From the NCBI GenBank assembly GCA_019155185.1, contig CM032797.1, forward strand, positions 10,526,881-10,590,880: a DNA stretch of 64,000 nt. The letters are read 5' to 3'. Positions 48,647 to 61,300 of the stretch are shown piece after piece. This DNA comes from Beaufortia kweichowensis (lineage: Eukaryota; Chordata; Actinopteri; Cypriniformes; Gastromyzontidae). The notes beneath the pieces were generated by a model that ran no database searches, was not told the DNA's origin, and worked only from the letters and a program-made list of their open reading frames with translations. How positions within the stretch are numbered: the first letter of the stretch is position 1; each line of letters begins with the position of its first letter. The position numbers and the translations under genes were made by a program.

Positions 48647-50300
48647 TCATTTAAATGTCAGCCAGTGCTTAGGATTCTCAATAAGTATTTTATCCACCTG
48701 GTTCTGAGTGATACTACGAGACAGCATTTTGGGGACAATATTCTTCAGGATGTGGGAGTAGCCGTGTCCGCCGTATTTAGTCAGCCGATGTTTGGTATGG
48801 ATATCATGGGCAATGAGGAGTCTGTCTTCATATCCTTCTTCGATCAGAAAAGCCAAGCTAAGAAAACAAGAACAATTATATTTAATGTACTTGGTGTATA
48901 AAGTGAAGAAAACAGATATATCTGTATATGTTTATAGTACATCATATCTGTCACACCTGTAAATAATCTTAACATGAAGCACAACCTATATCCTGCACTT
49001 TACTGCATTATGGCACTTCTGGTTAGACCTAACTGCATTTCGTTGCTCTGTACTTGTACATGTGTAATGACAATAAAGTTGAATCTAATCTAATCTAATC
49101 TAATCTAATCTACACATAGAGTAATGTCAAATCACACATAACTAGTCTCTCTCAATGAGAGATAACTGTACCAGTTAATCCTGTGCATGGAAAGTAAGGT
49201 ACTTACATCTCGACCCTCTGGCTATCACTGGGCATGTCAATGTCAAGGTTGAAGCTGTAGTTCAGCACCTCAGTGCCAAAGAGGTCATATTCAAGATAGC
49301 TCCCCATCTTTGCAAACTCCAGCAGTTCTCCATGTTTAAATATGCTCCTGTATGAAAGATACACAGTGGACTGATGTTGGCAGATTTCACAAGCACTAAT
49401 ACATTTCAACTTATCATCGTGCCCATTCATGAAAACATTTTCTGAATGCAGATGCTTTCCTCACCTGTCAAGGTGAGACATGACCGTTTTGGAGATGTCT
49501 CCACCTGCTTCTTGCAGAATGCGGATGGCCTCCACAGGAGCAGCTTTGTTCCGCCCGGGGTGAATGATGACCGGGCAGCCGAGCTGATTCTGAGCGTGGG
49601 CGGTGGCTCGCAAGACCTTCTTCTCACTTTCGGTGATTGGCCAGCTAGTACCGATCTCACCAATCACGCCACAGCGAATGTCTGTATCGTCTGCTCCGTG
49701 GAGCACCTCACTGACAATGACGTCTGTTAGCTTGAGGAAAACAAAAGCAAAGTAGAAGAAATCAATCATTTATGAGCAATTGCTAAGTTCAGTGAGAAAT
49801 CAGTATCTGTATTTCTTGTACGTACAACACATTTTGTGATGAAGTCACATGACCCAACACATACAAACCTTCTCAACGGTCATCTTTTTGGTCTCATCAG
49901 AGTGCGTCGCATCCACATAGTATCCGGCTCCTGCTATGACATGCACACCCGTGTCCTTAGCTAACTGGCGCAGAACGGGCAGATTTCGTGTGATGCCTAC
50001 AGTGGTGTTCTCCACGATGGTGCCTCCTCCTGCTTTACGATAACACAGCAACTCCTCCTTCACCGCATCGATCTCCTGATTCAACAGCAGGTTCTCTTTG
50101 TGACTGTATGGATTTTGCTGCAACCAGTTAATATTCTTCATCTCAATAGGAGCTGTGACAAGAGCCTCATCTCCTGGTGCTGGTGGAACGTGACAGCACT
50201 CGAATGACATTGTAAGGTGTTCGTGGGTCATGGTGCGGCCCAACTGATCAGGCTCGATCAGCCCCAGCACCGTCTGGACCTTGCCGCTCCGCTCGGACAT
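48647..50300 (-). CDS. pter: Phosphotriesterase-related protein (amidohydrolase)
   Basis: Metal-dependent amidohydrolase of the phosphotriesterase family; the mammalian enzyme is reported to hydrolyse N-acetyltaurine. Four coding exons on the minus strand, 49869-50300, 49465-49730, 49207-49347 and 48647-48857, total 1050 nt and 349 residues, the human length. The HxH metal motif is at His26 and His28 (THEHLTMS). Further family blocks are GGGTIVENTTVGITRN, CGVIGEIGTSWPITESE, LGCPVIIHPGRN, MSHLDR, YLEYDLFGTE, LLIAHDIHTK and KYGGHGYSHIL, ending NPKHWLTFK. All phases agree and no damage is seen. A noncoding first exon lies near 51050. The 345-bp intron between exons 3 and 4 contains a retrotransposon tail. 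Confidence 0.97.
48940..49112 (+). repeat. 3' tail of a non-LTR retrotransposon with (TCTAA)n terminus
   Basis: The stretch ends CAATGACAATAAAGTTGAATC followed by about five to six TCTAA repeats (49,080-49,112). It is preceded by CTGCATTTCGTTGCTCTGTA and TTTACTGCATTATGGCACTTC. An AATAAAGTTGA plus short microsatellite tail is typical of fish LINE or SINE 3' ends. It lies antisense in the last pter intron. Confidence 0.65.
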
Positions 50301-50417
50301 GGTTCGGTTAAAGATTGTGATCAGCTGAGAGAGACGGGAAACAGATTTTAATTACTGTTACATAAAGAGGAATTAGATGGTAAGATACTACTAATGGAAA
50401 TGAAAATCTGTATATGA

Positions 50418-50505
50418 ATTGTTCTTCTGTGGAACACAGAAAAAGATATTTTGAGAAATGATTTTGTGTCCATACCATGGAAGTCAATCTTGTTTGGTTA
50501 CCAAC
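50418..50505. repeat. Angel-like repeat fragment
   Basis: TTGTTCTTCTGTGGAACACAG followed by AAAAGATATTTTGAGAAATG and CCATGGAAGTCAAT is a half-element of the family seen at 43836-44034 and 59801-60078. It lies just upstream of the pter first coding exon, in its leader intron. Confidence 0.55.
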
Positions 50506-51049
50506 TAAAACAAGGAAGGAAAAACTGCACCCATAGGGCATGACTATAAAACTGTTGATTAACAGTGACTCATCTCATCTGTCTCTTAGGGAAGTTAACA
50601 AGTCTTGCTGGTTTGGACTTTGAAATGATTAAAGAATTAGTGCACCTCAAGCAGTTCGCTAGATTTCAAACTGTGAATGTAATACACAAAATATGTACAT
50701 TCAAACAAATGCGTGCAAAAATATGCACGAGCGCCGAGATTATTGAGCAACTTCAATGTGCGGTTTAGTTATGCCGAAATAGCCGGATGTGATATTCCAA
50801 ATATTCACATGCACGACTGCACGATATGCAAACGCGTTCATAACAAGCAACAAGCGCAACAAGCTTCACTCAGACCAAACAAAATGAATATAGGAACATT
50901 AAATTTGTATAAAATGTCTGCACAGAGAACTCGCTAAATATGCAATGCAGCCATAACTAGGTGTTATTTTTAAATTACGCGACACAATGTCACCAGTGAT
51001 TCATGATAAAACATTAAAATCGTTAATCAAAGAGAGAGACTAAACCTAC

Positions 51050-51133
51050 CCTTGGTGAAAGTTCAACTTGTAGAATTAGCGGCGAAGTGACAAGATCTCG
51101 CGATGTTTATGTATTTTGCATGTATCGCGAGAT
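51050..51133 (-). promoter_or_regulatory. pter noncoding first exon and TCTCGCGA-type promoter
   Basis: On the minus strand, CACCAAGG followed by gtaggt at 51049-51041 looks like the donor of a 5' noncoding exon that starts within about 40 bp upstream. Directly upstream are two 10-bp motifs in inverted order, ATCTCGCGAT at 51095-51104 and ATCGCGAGAT at 51124-51133. TCTCGCGA is a known TATA-less promoter element. No TATA box is seen. Confidence 0.5.
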
Positions 51134-51149
51134 ATGAGATGACACAAAG

Positions 51150-51673
51150 AGCTTTGGGCCGACGTGCTTTTTTGGGCCGACGGTCGCCGACCGCAAAAAA
51201 CAAAAATTCTCTCGGCCCATGAACAGGCCCATAAAAGTGGTAGGCCTAGATCGGCCCAGTGTTTTTTCAATGGACACTGGGCTGCTGGCCCAAAACATTT
51301 TAGTCAAAAATATCACTAGGTTTTTATCCTTCTGACAGACGCGGCCCCTGAAACGCGTAGCTCAGTGGCCCATTGGTTGTTTTCTTGATTGACACTGGAC
51401 TGGCCCAATCATATCTTTGAACAGCACCATCTATGGGATTCAGTGTGATCATGGAGAAGAAACGTAAAGGAGGTGCAGAAAAGCTGCATGACAAGCTCTT
51501 CAGGCAGATGCTGAAGTTACACATTACATGGCGTTAGTAGTTTTAAAGAGTAGGAGTTGGTACACATATTCAGGGCAGGGGAGCAAGGACGGGTTGTATT
51601 TGTGATCTTATGTGGTGGTGGGCCGGTCTGGGCCAAAATGCCAGGGCCGATTTTTGGTCCCAGTCCATCCCTG
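51150..51673. repeat. GGCC-rich interspersed repeat
   Basis: Repeated GGGCCGAC, GGCCCA and TGGGCC motifs occur in both orientations. An internal duplication places CAATGGACACTGGGCTGCTG near 51,270 against GATTGACACTGGACTGGCC near 51,388. The end reads GGTCCCAGTCCATCCCTG. It resembles a dispersed fish DNA element; class and exact ends were not determined. Confidence 0.5.
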
Positions 51674-54600
51674 AAACTAAAGAACTAATTTACTAAGTTA
51701 CAAATTCAATCAAATCTACTAATAAATAATACATAAATCATGAAGTTTGCTGCAATGATATACTGACTGTGGTTTGCGCTGTGTGTCTTAACTTTAGGCA
51801 GTGGGAGGGGCCACGCCCCTTTAAATTGATTGACATCTGAGAGGTTAAAGAATGGGCTTTTCGGTTTCATTTGTTTAAATGTGTTATTTAGGTACAAATT
51901 TTCTCATTTTATTTCTCTGACTAACCCTACTTTTGAATTGGGCACTCCAGTTTACATGCAACAAAGAATACATATTTAAAAGTTAAATCTGTTTTTTGAT
52001 CCATGATTTGCAAGTGCCACGTTGGGTTGTGATACATTTTCATTGTGTGATTCTGATCTAACTAATAGTGACAGGTCCTGGGGTGTTATCTGACCATAGA
52101 TTTGTGTACAAAATTAGTCCCGAGATAGAGCAAGAAAGAGACTATTAAGCTTCAACCTGCTGCAAATTGCCAAACAGCTGCAGGTCTCTCCTGTCACTTC
52201 TAATTCATCCCCTGCAGAATATAAAACAGGTCTGCAAACACTGTTAGTAAGACATCAAATGGTCAGTAATCTGATATTTCTTAATTCTGATTTGACTTGT
52301 TAAAGGTCTTCATTAGTGTATCCATTTGCTGTCCTTTTATAACCCATTAGAGTTTTTTATGAAGCTACAAAATGCAATATATTTTCAACACAATGTTGAA
52401 ATGACATGCCCCCACAAATTCTTTCCTCAAAATTGTCTTTTCCAGAATTGAACAGCCACCTCAAATGATAAAAAAGCCATCAGAGACCAACATATGTATA
52501 TTATTTCCTATATAAGAAATGTATATAAAGACACACTAGAGTTTGCAGGAATATCTGGTCATCATTCATATATCATATATTGTGTATATTCTAGTGTGAG
52601 TATTTAAAACATGTCTTTTTGACACTCCTACTCTTTTGCACAACTCTTACAACCCAGATTTACATGCAGATAAATCTTCTCTTTCATCTTTATATCTGCT
52701 TACATTTTTTAACCAACCATTGTGTCTCACCTTGCCAATAATTCATTTGATTGGTGAATACACTTTATCTTTACACATCTGTGGAAGCATCAGGCTAGAG
52801 ATTATTCAAAGCAAGCATGATTCTGTAGCCTTGAGTGTGAATTAGTTCAGCATAATCTTCTTGCCTGATAGACTTGTTACCCATCACAGTTTATGTAAAT
52901 CTGAGAATGTTTGCTGCTGATTTGTATCAGACTGTGGTTATCCCATAACACATCTGAAGTGAGAGTCGGTGCTGTGCCAGAAATTGTGAAATCATAGCTG
53001 CATACAGTAAGGCAGATGCTCTTTTGTATATTCATGGGAGAGTATAAATTTGGCATTTTGAATAGTTTGAATAGGCAGGCAACACTATTACTATTGCTCA
53101 AAGCTTTCATTTCTAAAATTTGTGTGTCCAGACATGAGCTTGTACATTCCTTTACTAGAAACATGAAAAAAAATTCACATGAAAAGACACAGAGAAGATT
53201 AGCTTAAATTTAAGCAACACAGCAGTCTAAACATACATTTCACTCACCATCTCACAACACACCTGACTGTTTGTCTTAACCAGGAGACTTCATGTAACAA
53301 AACTCTGACTCCAACTCATTTACATTAAGGCCTCATTACTGCTGGTGATGTGATAACTTTCTTTGACTCTGTAGAAGTCAAAGCAGATTGACAGTAGAAA
53401 TAACAGAAATCACCTCATTCGCCACTGAGATCTCCCAGCAAGACCTCTGGGTAATTTATGGAGAGCCCTGCTTTCTCAGTGTGGGCTCAGGGCTTGGGAA
53501 AGGAGAGAGGGGTGGGTGGGAATTTGGTGCACTGCATCTCAATTTCAAACCACAGAAGAATAAAAACCCCACTGTGATGATGACAGATGTTAACATCTAG
53601 AGTCTTCTGAGAGATAAATGTCAATGACTTGTTTTATACATTTGAACAAATATAAACCAAACAGAAAACATGCAGCCACCAGGGAAATGCTTTCCCATGT
53701 TTCATTTGCCACTCTACTCTGTAAAAATTAAAAGAGCCTGGAGGAACCCTTTGAGGTTTTTCACCTGCCAAACCGTCAGAACTTTCAGTAGGACCTTAAG
53801 GCACCTTTTTCTACAAAGGACGGTTCTCTGAGGAAAACGGTTCTCTAAAAATCTAATTTAAAGTGTCCTGTACATTTTTGCAAGAACTACTAGGACTGTT
53901 TCTAATTTGAATGGTCAGTCATTCAGATTGAGTAGCTACTAAACACTGTAACAATTAAAGATGCTTTAAATATCCTGTGGGTACTCAAGGAACCTTGAAA
54001 TGTATTGAAAGTGCCTTAACAATAAAGTATTTACACAATAAAAACAATAAAAATTACACTTCTTTCCAAAAGTCTTTGTTCAATGCAGCTTTTTACATTG
54101 GTCAGATAAGAATGTTTTCTGAGATTTTGACAGTGGCAGAAGTACAGGCTTTATTTTAAATTTGGTTCAATCAAACCACAGAATCCTCCTACAAGTTGTT
54201 GAATCCCTCACTTGCTTTGGGCCATCAGAGATGTGATATGACATTTCTGCAAGAAAAGCTTTTGTCTTGCCAAACGGATTTATGAAGTTTCATTCATGTC
54301 TATTATGGAGAATTTAATTTATTTATGGAGAATGTAGATTGCTGGTGTCTATCAGAGACTGTACTAAATTTTCAGAGTTACTGTGGCACTTTACTAGCAA
54401 AGAAAATAATTTAAATTAGTTTAATACTCCAAATCTATTGAACTCATAAAAGAAAAAAGAGAAAATTAGACAATTGGAGTAATAAAGTAAAATGTAAGAT
54501 AGATTTTAAATAATTACATCACAGTACTCCAACATGCATTATTAGGGCATATTTGACAAAGGACGGTAAACAAAGACTGATCATTGTTGATTAATAAATA

Positions 54601-57600
54601 CAATGTTTGTACTCTTCCCATATATTAAGGACTTGCTGTTTAATTCTACTCAAGTGGTAGAAGGGCGCCACCTGCTGGAAATATTATCTAAGCTCAACTT
54701 ACTTTTGTCAGTTACATTTGACTTCTCTTTACTAACGAAAGAATCGAATCAAAGTTTCTTTTTAACACATTACACACATTTTCAACAAAATGTGTAAGCA
54801 AAAGATGTGTCATCTTGCATCCTTGAGTCATCATGGTCATCTGTCAAAATAATTAGGGTACATTGACTTAAGTCCTAACCATTATAATAAATCATGAAAG
54901 TGGAAACAGCTACTAAACTCCAAAGGTTTATTTTTACAGAGCAATGCTGGCCTTGACAAGGGGTGTCATGTGCTAGTTTATGTTCCTGGTTCTTGTAATG
55001 GTACATTTTCTAAATGCATAAGGCTCATTAGGATAATTTATCTTGTGGAACTAATTTCTGCACCTAATTATTCAAGGCAATCAATATTTTCATTATCAAT
55101 TCATATCATTTAAGGTAAAAAATGCATAATACAACAGATTTCTATAATCCATCGAATTACAGCCTTGACAGAGGATTTACTTATTTCAAAGTTCACCCTG
55201 ACAAGATTATGAATAGCATGGTATGTTATACGTTTTAGGGTTTTAAAAATAAGTCGTTTTAAATATTACTGCACACTCATAAGCCTAAATTATAGAGATA
55301 CCCCAATAATTTTGTACAGCTTTGCATTTACCTTTGTGATTGCATTGCCTTCTACAGCATATACTGTATGTTACATTGACATGCATTTATGGTGCATTCA
55401 TTTACACATTTAATTAGTACTTTCCCTAGGATTCCACTCCATGACCTTGGTACTGCTGCACAATGCTTTACAGGCTGAGTCACAGCAAAGGTTTACCGGA
55501 CTTAACAACTACACATTTCCAAGAGCACACAAGCTCCTCAGTTTTTTTTTGGCAAACGTGGGAGCCATTTCAGGGTTATAGGGCCTAAAAAGATCCCACC
55601 ACCCACAGTGAATGAGATGGTTTCCTTTCCAGAGTTCTTGAAACAGTTTGGACTCAGATGATTAAATCCCAAAGAGTTCATTTCTTGTGAGATGCAGTGA
55701 CCCATCCACCTACAATCTGCTCACTTCCAAACCCATTTAAATCACACTCTCTGCTTATCATCGCACAGTACTCTACATTAAATAGAGGTCGTGAGTGTGA
55801 CCCACTTTAAAGCGATTGCTTCTCAAGGCGAGAGAGAGAGGAAAGGACATACAAACCATTAGCGTATTGATTATTATGGAATGAGCAAGTTCACTTTGTT
55901 GCTCTGAAATTATGCAGATTTTACACTGCATAAAAACATAAGTATCATAAACTAAAATTGCTGGTTAAACCTCTGCTCTGTGTGTTTAATAGAGATTTTT
56001 AACACATTAATTTGAAAGGAGAGAAGACTTCAAATAAGTCACATTACAATAACTTTTTCTGCAATCTGCTAAATAACCACAATTCAACTCTAATTACATT
56101 TTTGAGTTCCTTGTGATTTTATAGCCATGTTTTACGTAAAAAAGGAAATAATAAGTATGTTTTCCTCACAAAAGAAAATTGTGATATTAGAGAGATTGTG
56201 TTTTTTCAGCAATTTCCTTTAATGTAGAATTGTTTTATTATATCATCCAAACAACCTTTCATGGATTTCAACTTTAAATTACATGTTAATGACGCATGGT
56301 TGCCTGATACATTTTGTTAAAATTTCTGAGTTCACAAGAATGATCCACACGCCACATCTGATAATAAGTAATATCTTATTGATGTACTGCATAATTTGCC
56401 TTTCGTATCCATAATAAAGACACTATATGAGATATATACAGCATGTTCAGATACACATACAATACTCAAAAGACCTTGAAGCTTGAGAAGGTCCTTCTGT
56501 AAATTATGAAAACAACAGGTTTCGCACGAAGATTCATGAGCATGTCTCATGACTGTGTAACTGGAAGAGAGCTGATGGTAAGAAACACCACAGTCCATTA
56601 TACAATTGATAGAAATGAAAGAATAAAACAAGGCATATGATGATAACACATTACTCCACTGCTAAGAGACACTCAAATAAAAAATTAAACAGCATTCGAT
56701 TTGTTCAATGAAAGATACACTCTTTTGAGAATGATCATGCTAAGAAATGATCAGCATGGTAATAAGCAGAAAAATATTTTGTTTGCAATATGATTTCCTT
56801 TAGATGTGCAACAAATGCAAATCTTATACCCAAACCCAGGCCAGCAGATCTTATAACATTTCTAACTGCATGTACAACACTCAAGTATGGTCTTCATCGG
56901 TAACGCTGGGTCAGCACTTGTAATACCTACAGTGCTTGCAAGGTGGCGTTGTTTTAAAAATTGTACTTAATACATTTCGTCCGCTTTCCTGCAGATTTGC
57001 AAAATTAAAGAAAAGTAAAAGTTAAAACTTTTTTAAAACAGTAGTTGCCAGTCAAAAACTGACAGTTCTGATTTAATAATGTGCATACTGCATTGCAATT
57101 GTTGAATGTGCATACTGCATTGTTTCTTTCTTGAGTAAAATGTGTGAATAAAAAACATAACATCAAGACAATAATTTTCAGTCCTAAAGTCCATTTAACC
57201 ATCACTATATGTGCTATTTTTCATTTCAGAAAAACAAGATACTTGAACGTCATGACGACAGCAAAGCGTTTCTGATGCAGAATTTCATTTACGCAGGATT
57301 TAAGCTCACCTACAGCCTAACCAACTAATATATAGCTGTCTTGCAAGCACTGGCCCTTTAATTCAGCAAATGCAATTCTAGTCTAAATATTGCATTGCAT
57401 TGCAAACTAAGCTAATTTCATTTTTCCTACATAGTTTTTAGATATTCCATTGATTCTTGAGAGCATCAGGAAGATTAATAAAGTATTTCTACTAAACAGC
57501 ATTTTTCCGCATTCGGTTTTGATTGGAAGAACCCAAAGTTTAATTTCAATGCTGTAGTTTTGTTTTGTGAAGCAGTGCAGAACATGATGAGCAGCCACAT

Positions 57601-58332
57601 CTGAAACTCCCTTTCAATCTTTCTCCCTTTCAAAACCTGAACAGTCAGTGGCACTTTATATCTTACTGCAAGTTTCTGTCAGCCAGCCGTGTATCAAAAG
57701 AGCAATGACGAGCAAAGAAATCAAGGTAAGGGTCACTTTCATAAACGCACATACACTAACACACACAAAAATGAACTCGGCATGTGATTAAGGCATTAGA
57801 CAAAATATTGCAGGTAGCCCCGATGTTACATATACTTCAACACAGTCGTTCTGATTTCAGAGCAGACAGATCATATATATTCTGAAGGTGAATGTAGCTG
57901 AATGTAACTAAAATAATGATCGATAAGCCAGTCGTCTCAGAATATCCATGTGAATGAAGCGATCCTCTTTGGACACTAAGGGCATATTTGGTTTGGGTAT
58001 CAGTTTTCAACACAAGCAAGTTATTTCGGAGTGACACAGATGAGTCCTCACATTATGAAGTATTGAGATCAGTAGTTCAGAGATAAATAATTCTCCAGTG
58101 ATTTAAAAAGTACAGTATGGTTTGTCAGAAGATTTTCTGAACCATTGGCACCCAAAGCCGCAGGAGGTCCAAAACCATACAAAAACGACACACTGCCACA
58201 TGTGAAGTTTGCACGTTGTTCGTTCACGTTGTCCGTGTTGATGCAAACACACAACACCTCAGTCAATTACTCAGACCTCGCACCTCTGAGAGGTTTATAA
58301 AGAAACGGTTTTGTGGGCGGGACCTTCGTGCC
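51674..58332. other. Intergenic DNA between pter and mmp16
   Basis: About 6.7 kb, AT-rich. No exon with recognisable family sequence was found on either strand. A GGTTCT-type repeat fragment lies at about 53,710-53,880. The part adjoining 58,332 should be the mmp16 3' UTR. Confidence 0.45.
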
Positions 58333-61300
58333 TCAGACCCATTCCTGCATGGAGCGCTTACAGTACAGTATGTGGCGCTGCGTGTCCTTCCTCTTAAAGC
58401 GGAAGACGGTGTACAGCAGGACCATCATGCACAGGGCCAGGACACAGGGGATGGCGATGGCCACTGCTTTCTCTGTCCCGCCGCTGCTCTCCAGCTTCAA
58501 CACGATATCCACGTCGTCATTGTCGTACTGCGGCGGCTCCTCTTCCTGCGGAGGACTCCAGTCCCAGTCGGGGTCGGCCGGCAGTCCGTCACAGCCCATG
58601 AAATCCCGCAGGATGGATCGGGGATAACCCGGCTCAACTCTCAGTCGCTGGTTATTAAACTTCCAATATTCCTTTCCTTTGTAGAAGTAAGTGAAGCCTT
58701 AGAGAGAGAAAAAGAATAAGTGTTTAATGAAAACTTTATAGCTACATTCTCTGTGATTTTTTTTTATTTCTAAGCACTATGAACTATTTTGTGTTATATT
58801 GTTTTATGATTTAAGATACACAAAAGTGCAATGGTGACACCATATTACTGTGATGGTATCAAATGGTAAAGTAAGGCACCATCATATGCAACTATTTATG
58901 TAAAAGTGACATGTACTGTTTTTGTACAGTATAGTACTCCATGGTATATTTTATAGCCATGGTGCATGGTGATATCATGACGAATTGCTGTTTGTAAATT
59001 GTAAACAAAAAAGAAATATGCTGTTTAAGCAAGCAAGGAAACCTTCCTGTCTCGTAGAAGAAAGAACAAACGTATCAGAAAAATGAAGTACAAATCACAA
59101 AAAACTCCAAGAAGACTAATGAGCAATTATATAAATGAAAGCAAACATATTGTTTCATTTCTAATGTGCAGTATTCCAGTGATTGAACAGCCCAGGAAGT
59201 GGAAATAAGCCACCCAAATGCTGTCTAGAACAGGTTGTCCCTAAAACACCCCTGTATGAACTCAGAGACTTGTGGGAAAAGCCACAGAGAGACCAATTAT
59301 CAAAGTAAAGTGAGTCTCAGAGTTGAGCAGCTCCTGCAGATGCAGGTAAGGACTCAATACTTCCAGATTACAGAGAACACTAGTTCAGAGAGAGCTTTTC
59401 TCTTCTGTCAATACAAGCACTGACTTTGACGCTCAGCAACTCTTGAGCAAGCCAATTAAACTTTGCACATCTGAGGGGTTTGGGATGGAAAGGGTTTTAT
59501 TAGTAGAGGTGAAACCAATTGTGTCATTGCTGCAGATATGTTTCTCAAATACTAAATATTTGTATGGGATTTGAATACTTGTGCTAACAGCTTATTTGCA
59601 TTTCTTCTAATATGAATATTGTAATAGAATAACTGGTCAGCATTAGGCTAGTTTTGAAACTTCATTTACTAGTATAGTATTTAACTGAAGTAGTAATTAC
59701 TGCAGTAATTTGGTTTGTTTCTATATGAAAATGCACATTTTCTATTCTCAAATATGTTTAGTAAATTTTAGTGAACTGATTATATTTACATTATTTACAT
59801 AAAAGGGTAGTTTACTTCAAACCCTTTCACCCTTATATCATCTTAAACCTATATGACTTTTTTCTGCAGAACACAAAAGAAGATATTTTGAAGAATGTTG
59901 ATAAATAAACAACATTGACCCTTATTGACTTCCATTTTATCTACACAAAACCTTTTCAAAACTAAGACATTTCTTAAAATATCTTCTTTTGTGTTCCACA
60001 GAATAAACGGTCATATACAGGTTTTGAATGACATGAAGATAAATAAATGATGAGAGATTTTTTTATTTGTTCTACTATATAACTGTATGACTTACCATTA
60101 GCTTTGTCCACAAAGGCTCCCTGTGGGGAGTCTGGAATGCCCTTCCACACAGTAATAGGTTTTGGGTAGCCGGGGTCCATGGTCCTCATATCCTCATTGT
60201 ACCTCCAATACCTGGAATAGCAGAAGACACAAAGACTGGTCTCAGGTATTTCTGGAACAATCAAGTGACGCCATTTCCCACTGGGTGCCAGTGAATGCTA
60301 TTACAGGAAGCTATAAAACTGACCTATCCCCTTTAAAGAAATAGGTTTTGGCCACGTCTTCCCACCAAACAGCCGTCTCAATGCTCTGTGTTGGCATTCC
60401 ACTGCCAAAAAGAGAAATGTCCTTAGGATATGTAGGCTGAAGGGTGGTGTCCTTAAACACCCAGAATCGGTTCCCTTAGAGAGTAAAAAAAATCAACATT
60501 AGCAACTTCTATTTAAATGATCTAGTATTTTTAGGAGAGCTGAGCTCACTTCCTCATGTCTATATTTAGAAGGAAACATCTTACCTTTGAAAAAGACAAA
60601 CTTCCCTTCACTGTTTTCGTAGACAGCATCGATCTTAGGAGGCAAACCTCTCCAGAAGTAACTAATTTGCATTGGGTATCCAGGCACCACAGAATTATCT
60701 CGTACCCTCCAGAACCACTGATCCTAATGAGAGCACGTCAACATTAGCCAACGCAGTTTTAATATGAATTAATTCATATACTTCAATGTTCATTATTCAT
60801 ACCTTGAAGACAAACAGCTCCTGTCGTAAGATTGCTAAAGTGTTAAAACCTCCATCACAGATGTTTGGTTTGGAGTTGGGGTGGGTGGGTTTTGACTTCT
60901 GTGGAGGGCGATGAGGGCGACCCTGACGGTCATTTTTCCGGGGGTCAGACTGAGGGTTCAGGCGAGGGGGCGTGGCCGTTGTGAGTAATCTTGTTGGTTG
61001 AGGATTTTTGTCTGGAGGACCTTCATGAATAATTAAGAATTTTACTTAATTAAAACTCATTTTTGTTTACATTTTTAAATAAATAAATCACAGACTGTCT
61101 ATTACAATGCACTGTAGTGGGTGCCTATATAATATTGGTCTGCAGTTATAATGGCCTGTACTCATGTCATTCCTGCAAGACTAAATGTAAGACTAGTGAA
61201 TATGTTTGTCCCGTTTTATCATCCACCAAATAATAGTCATTCTTGCCTTCACAAACATTATTAACAATAACTGTTCTGCTGTCAAGAATAATAGCACTTT

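Noticed and set aside
58216..58719. Plus-strand frame of 167 codons
   Set aside because: Antisense of the last mmp16 exon, which carries the stalk, membrane segment and EWV tail.
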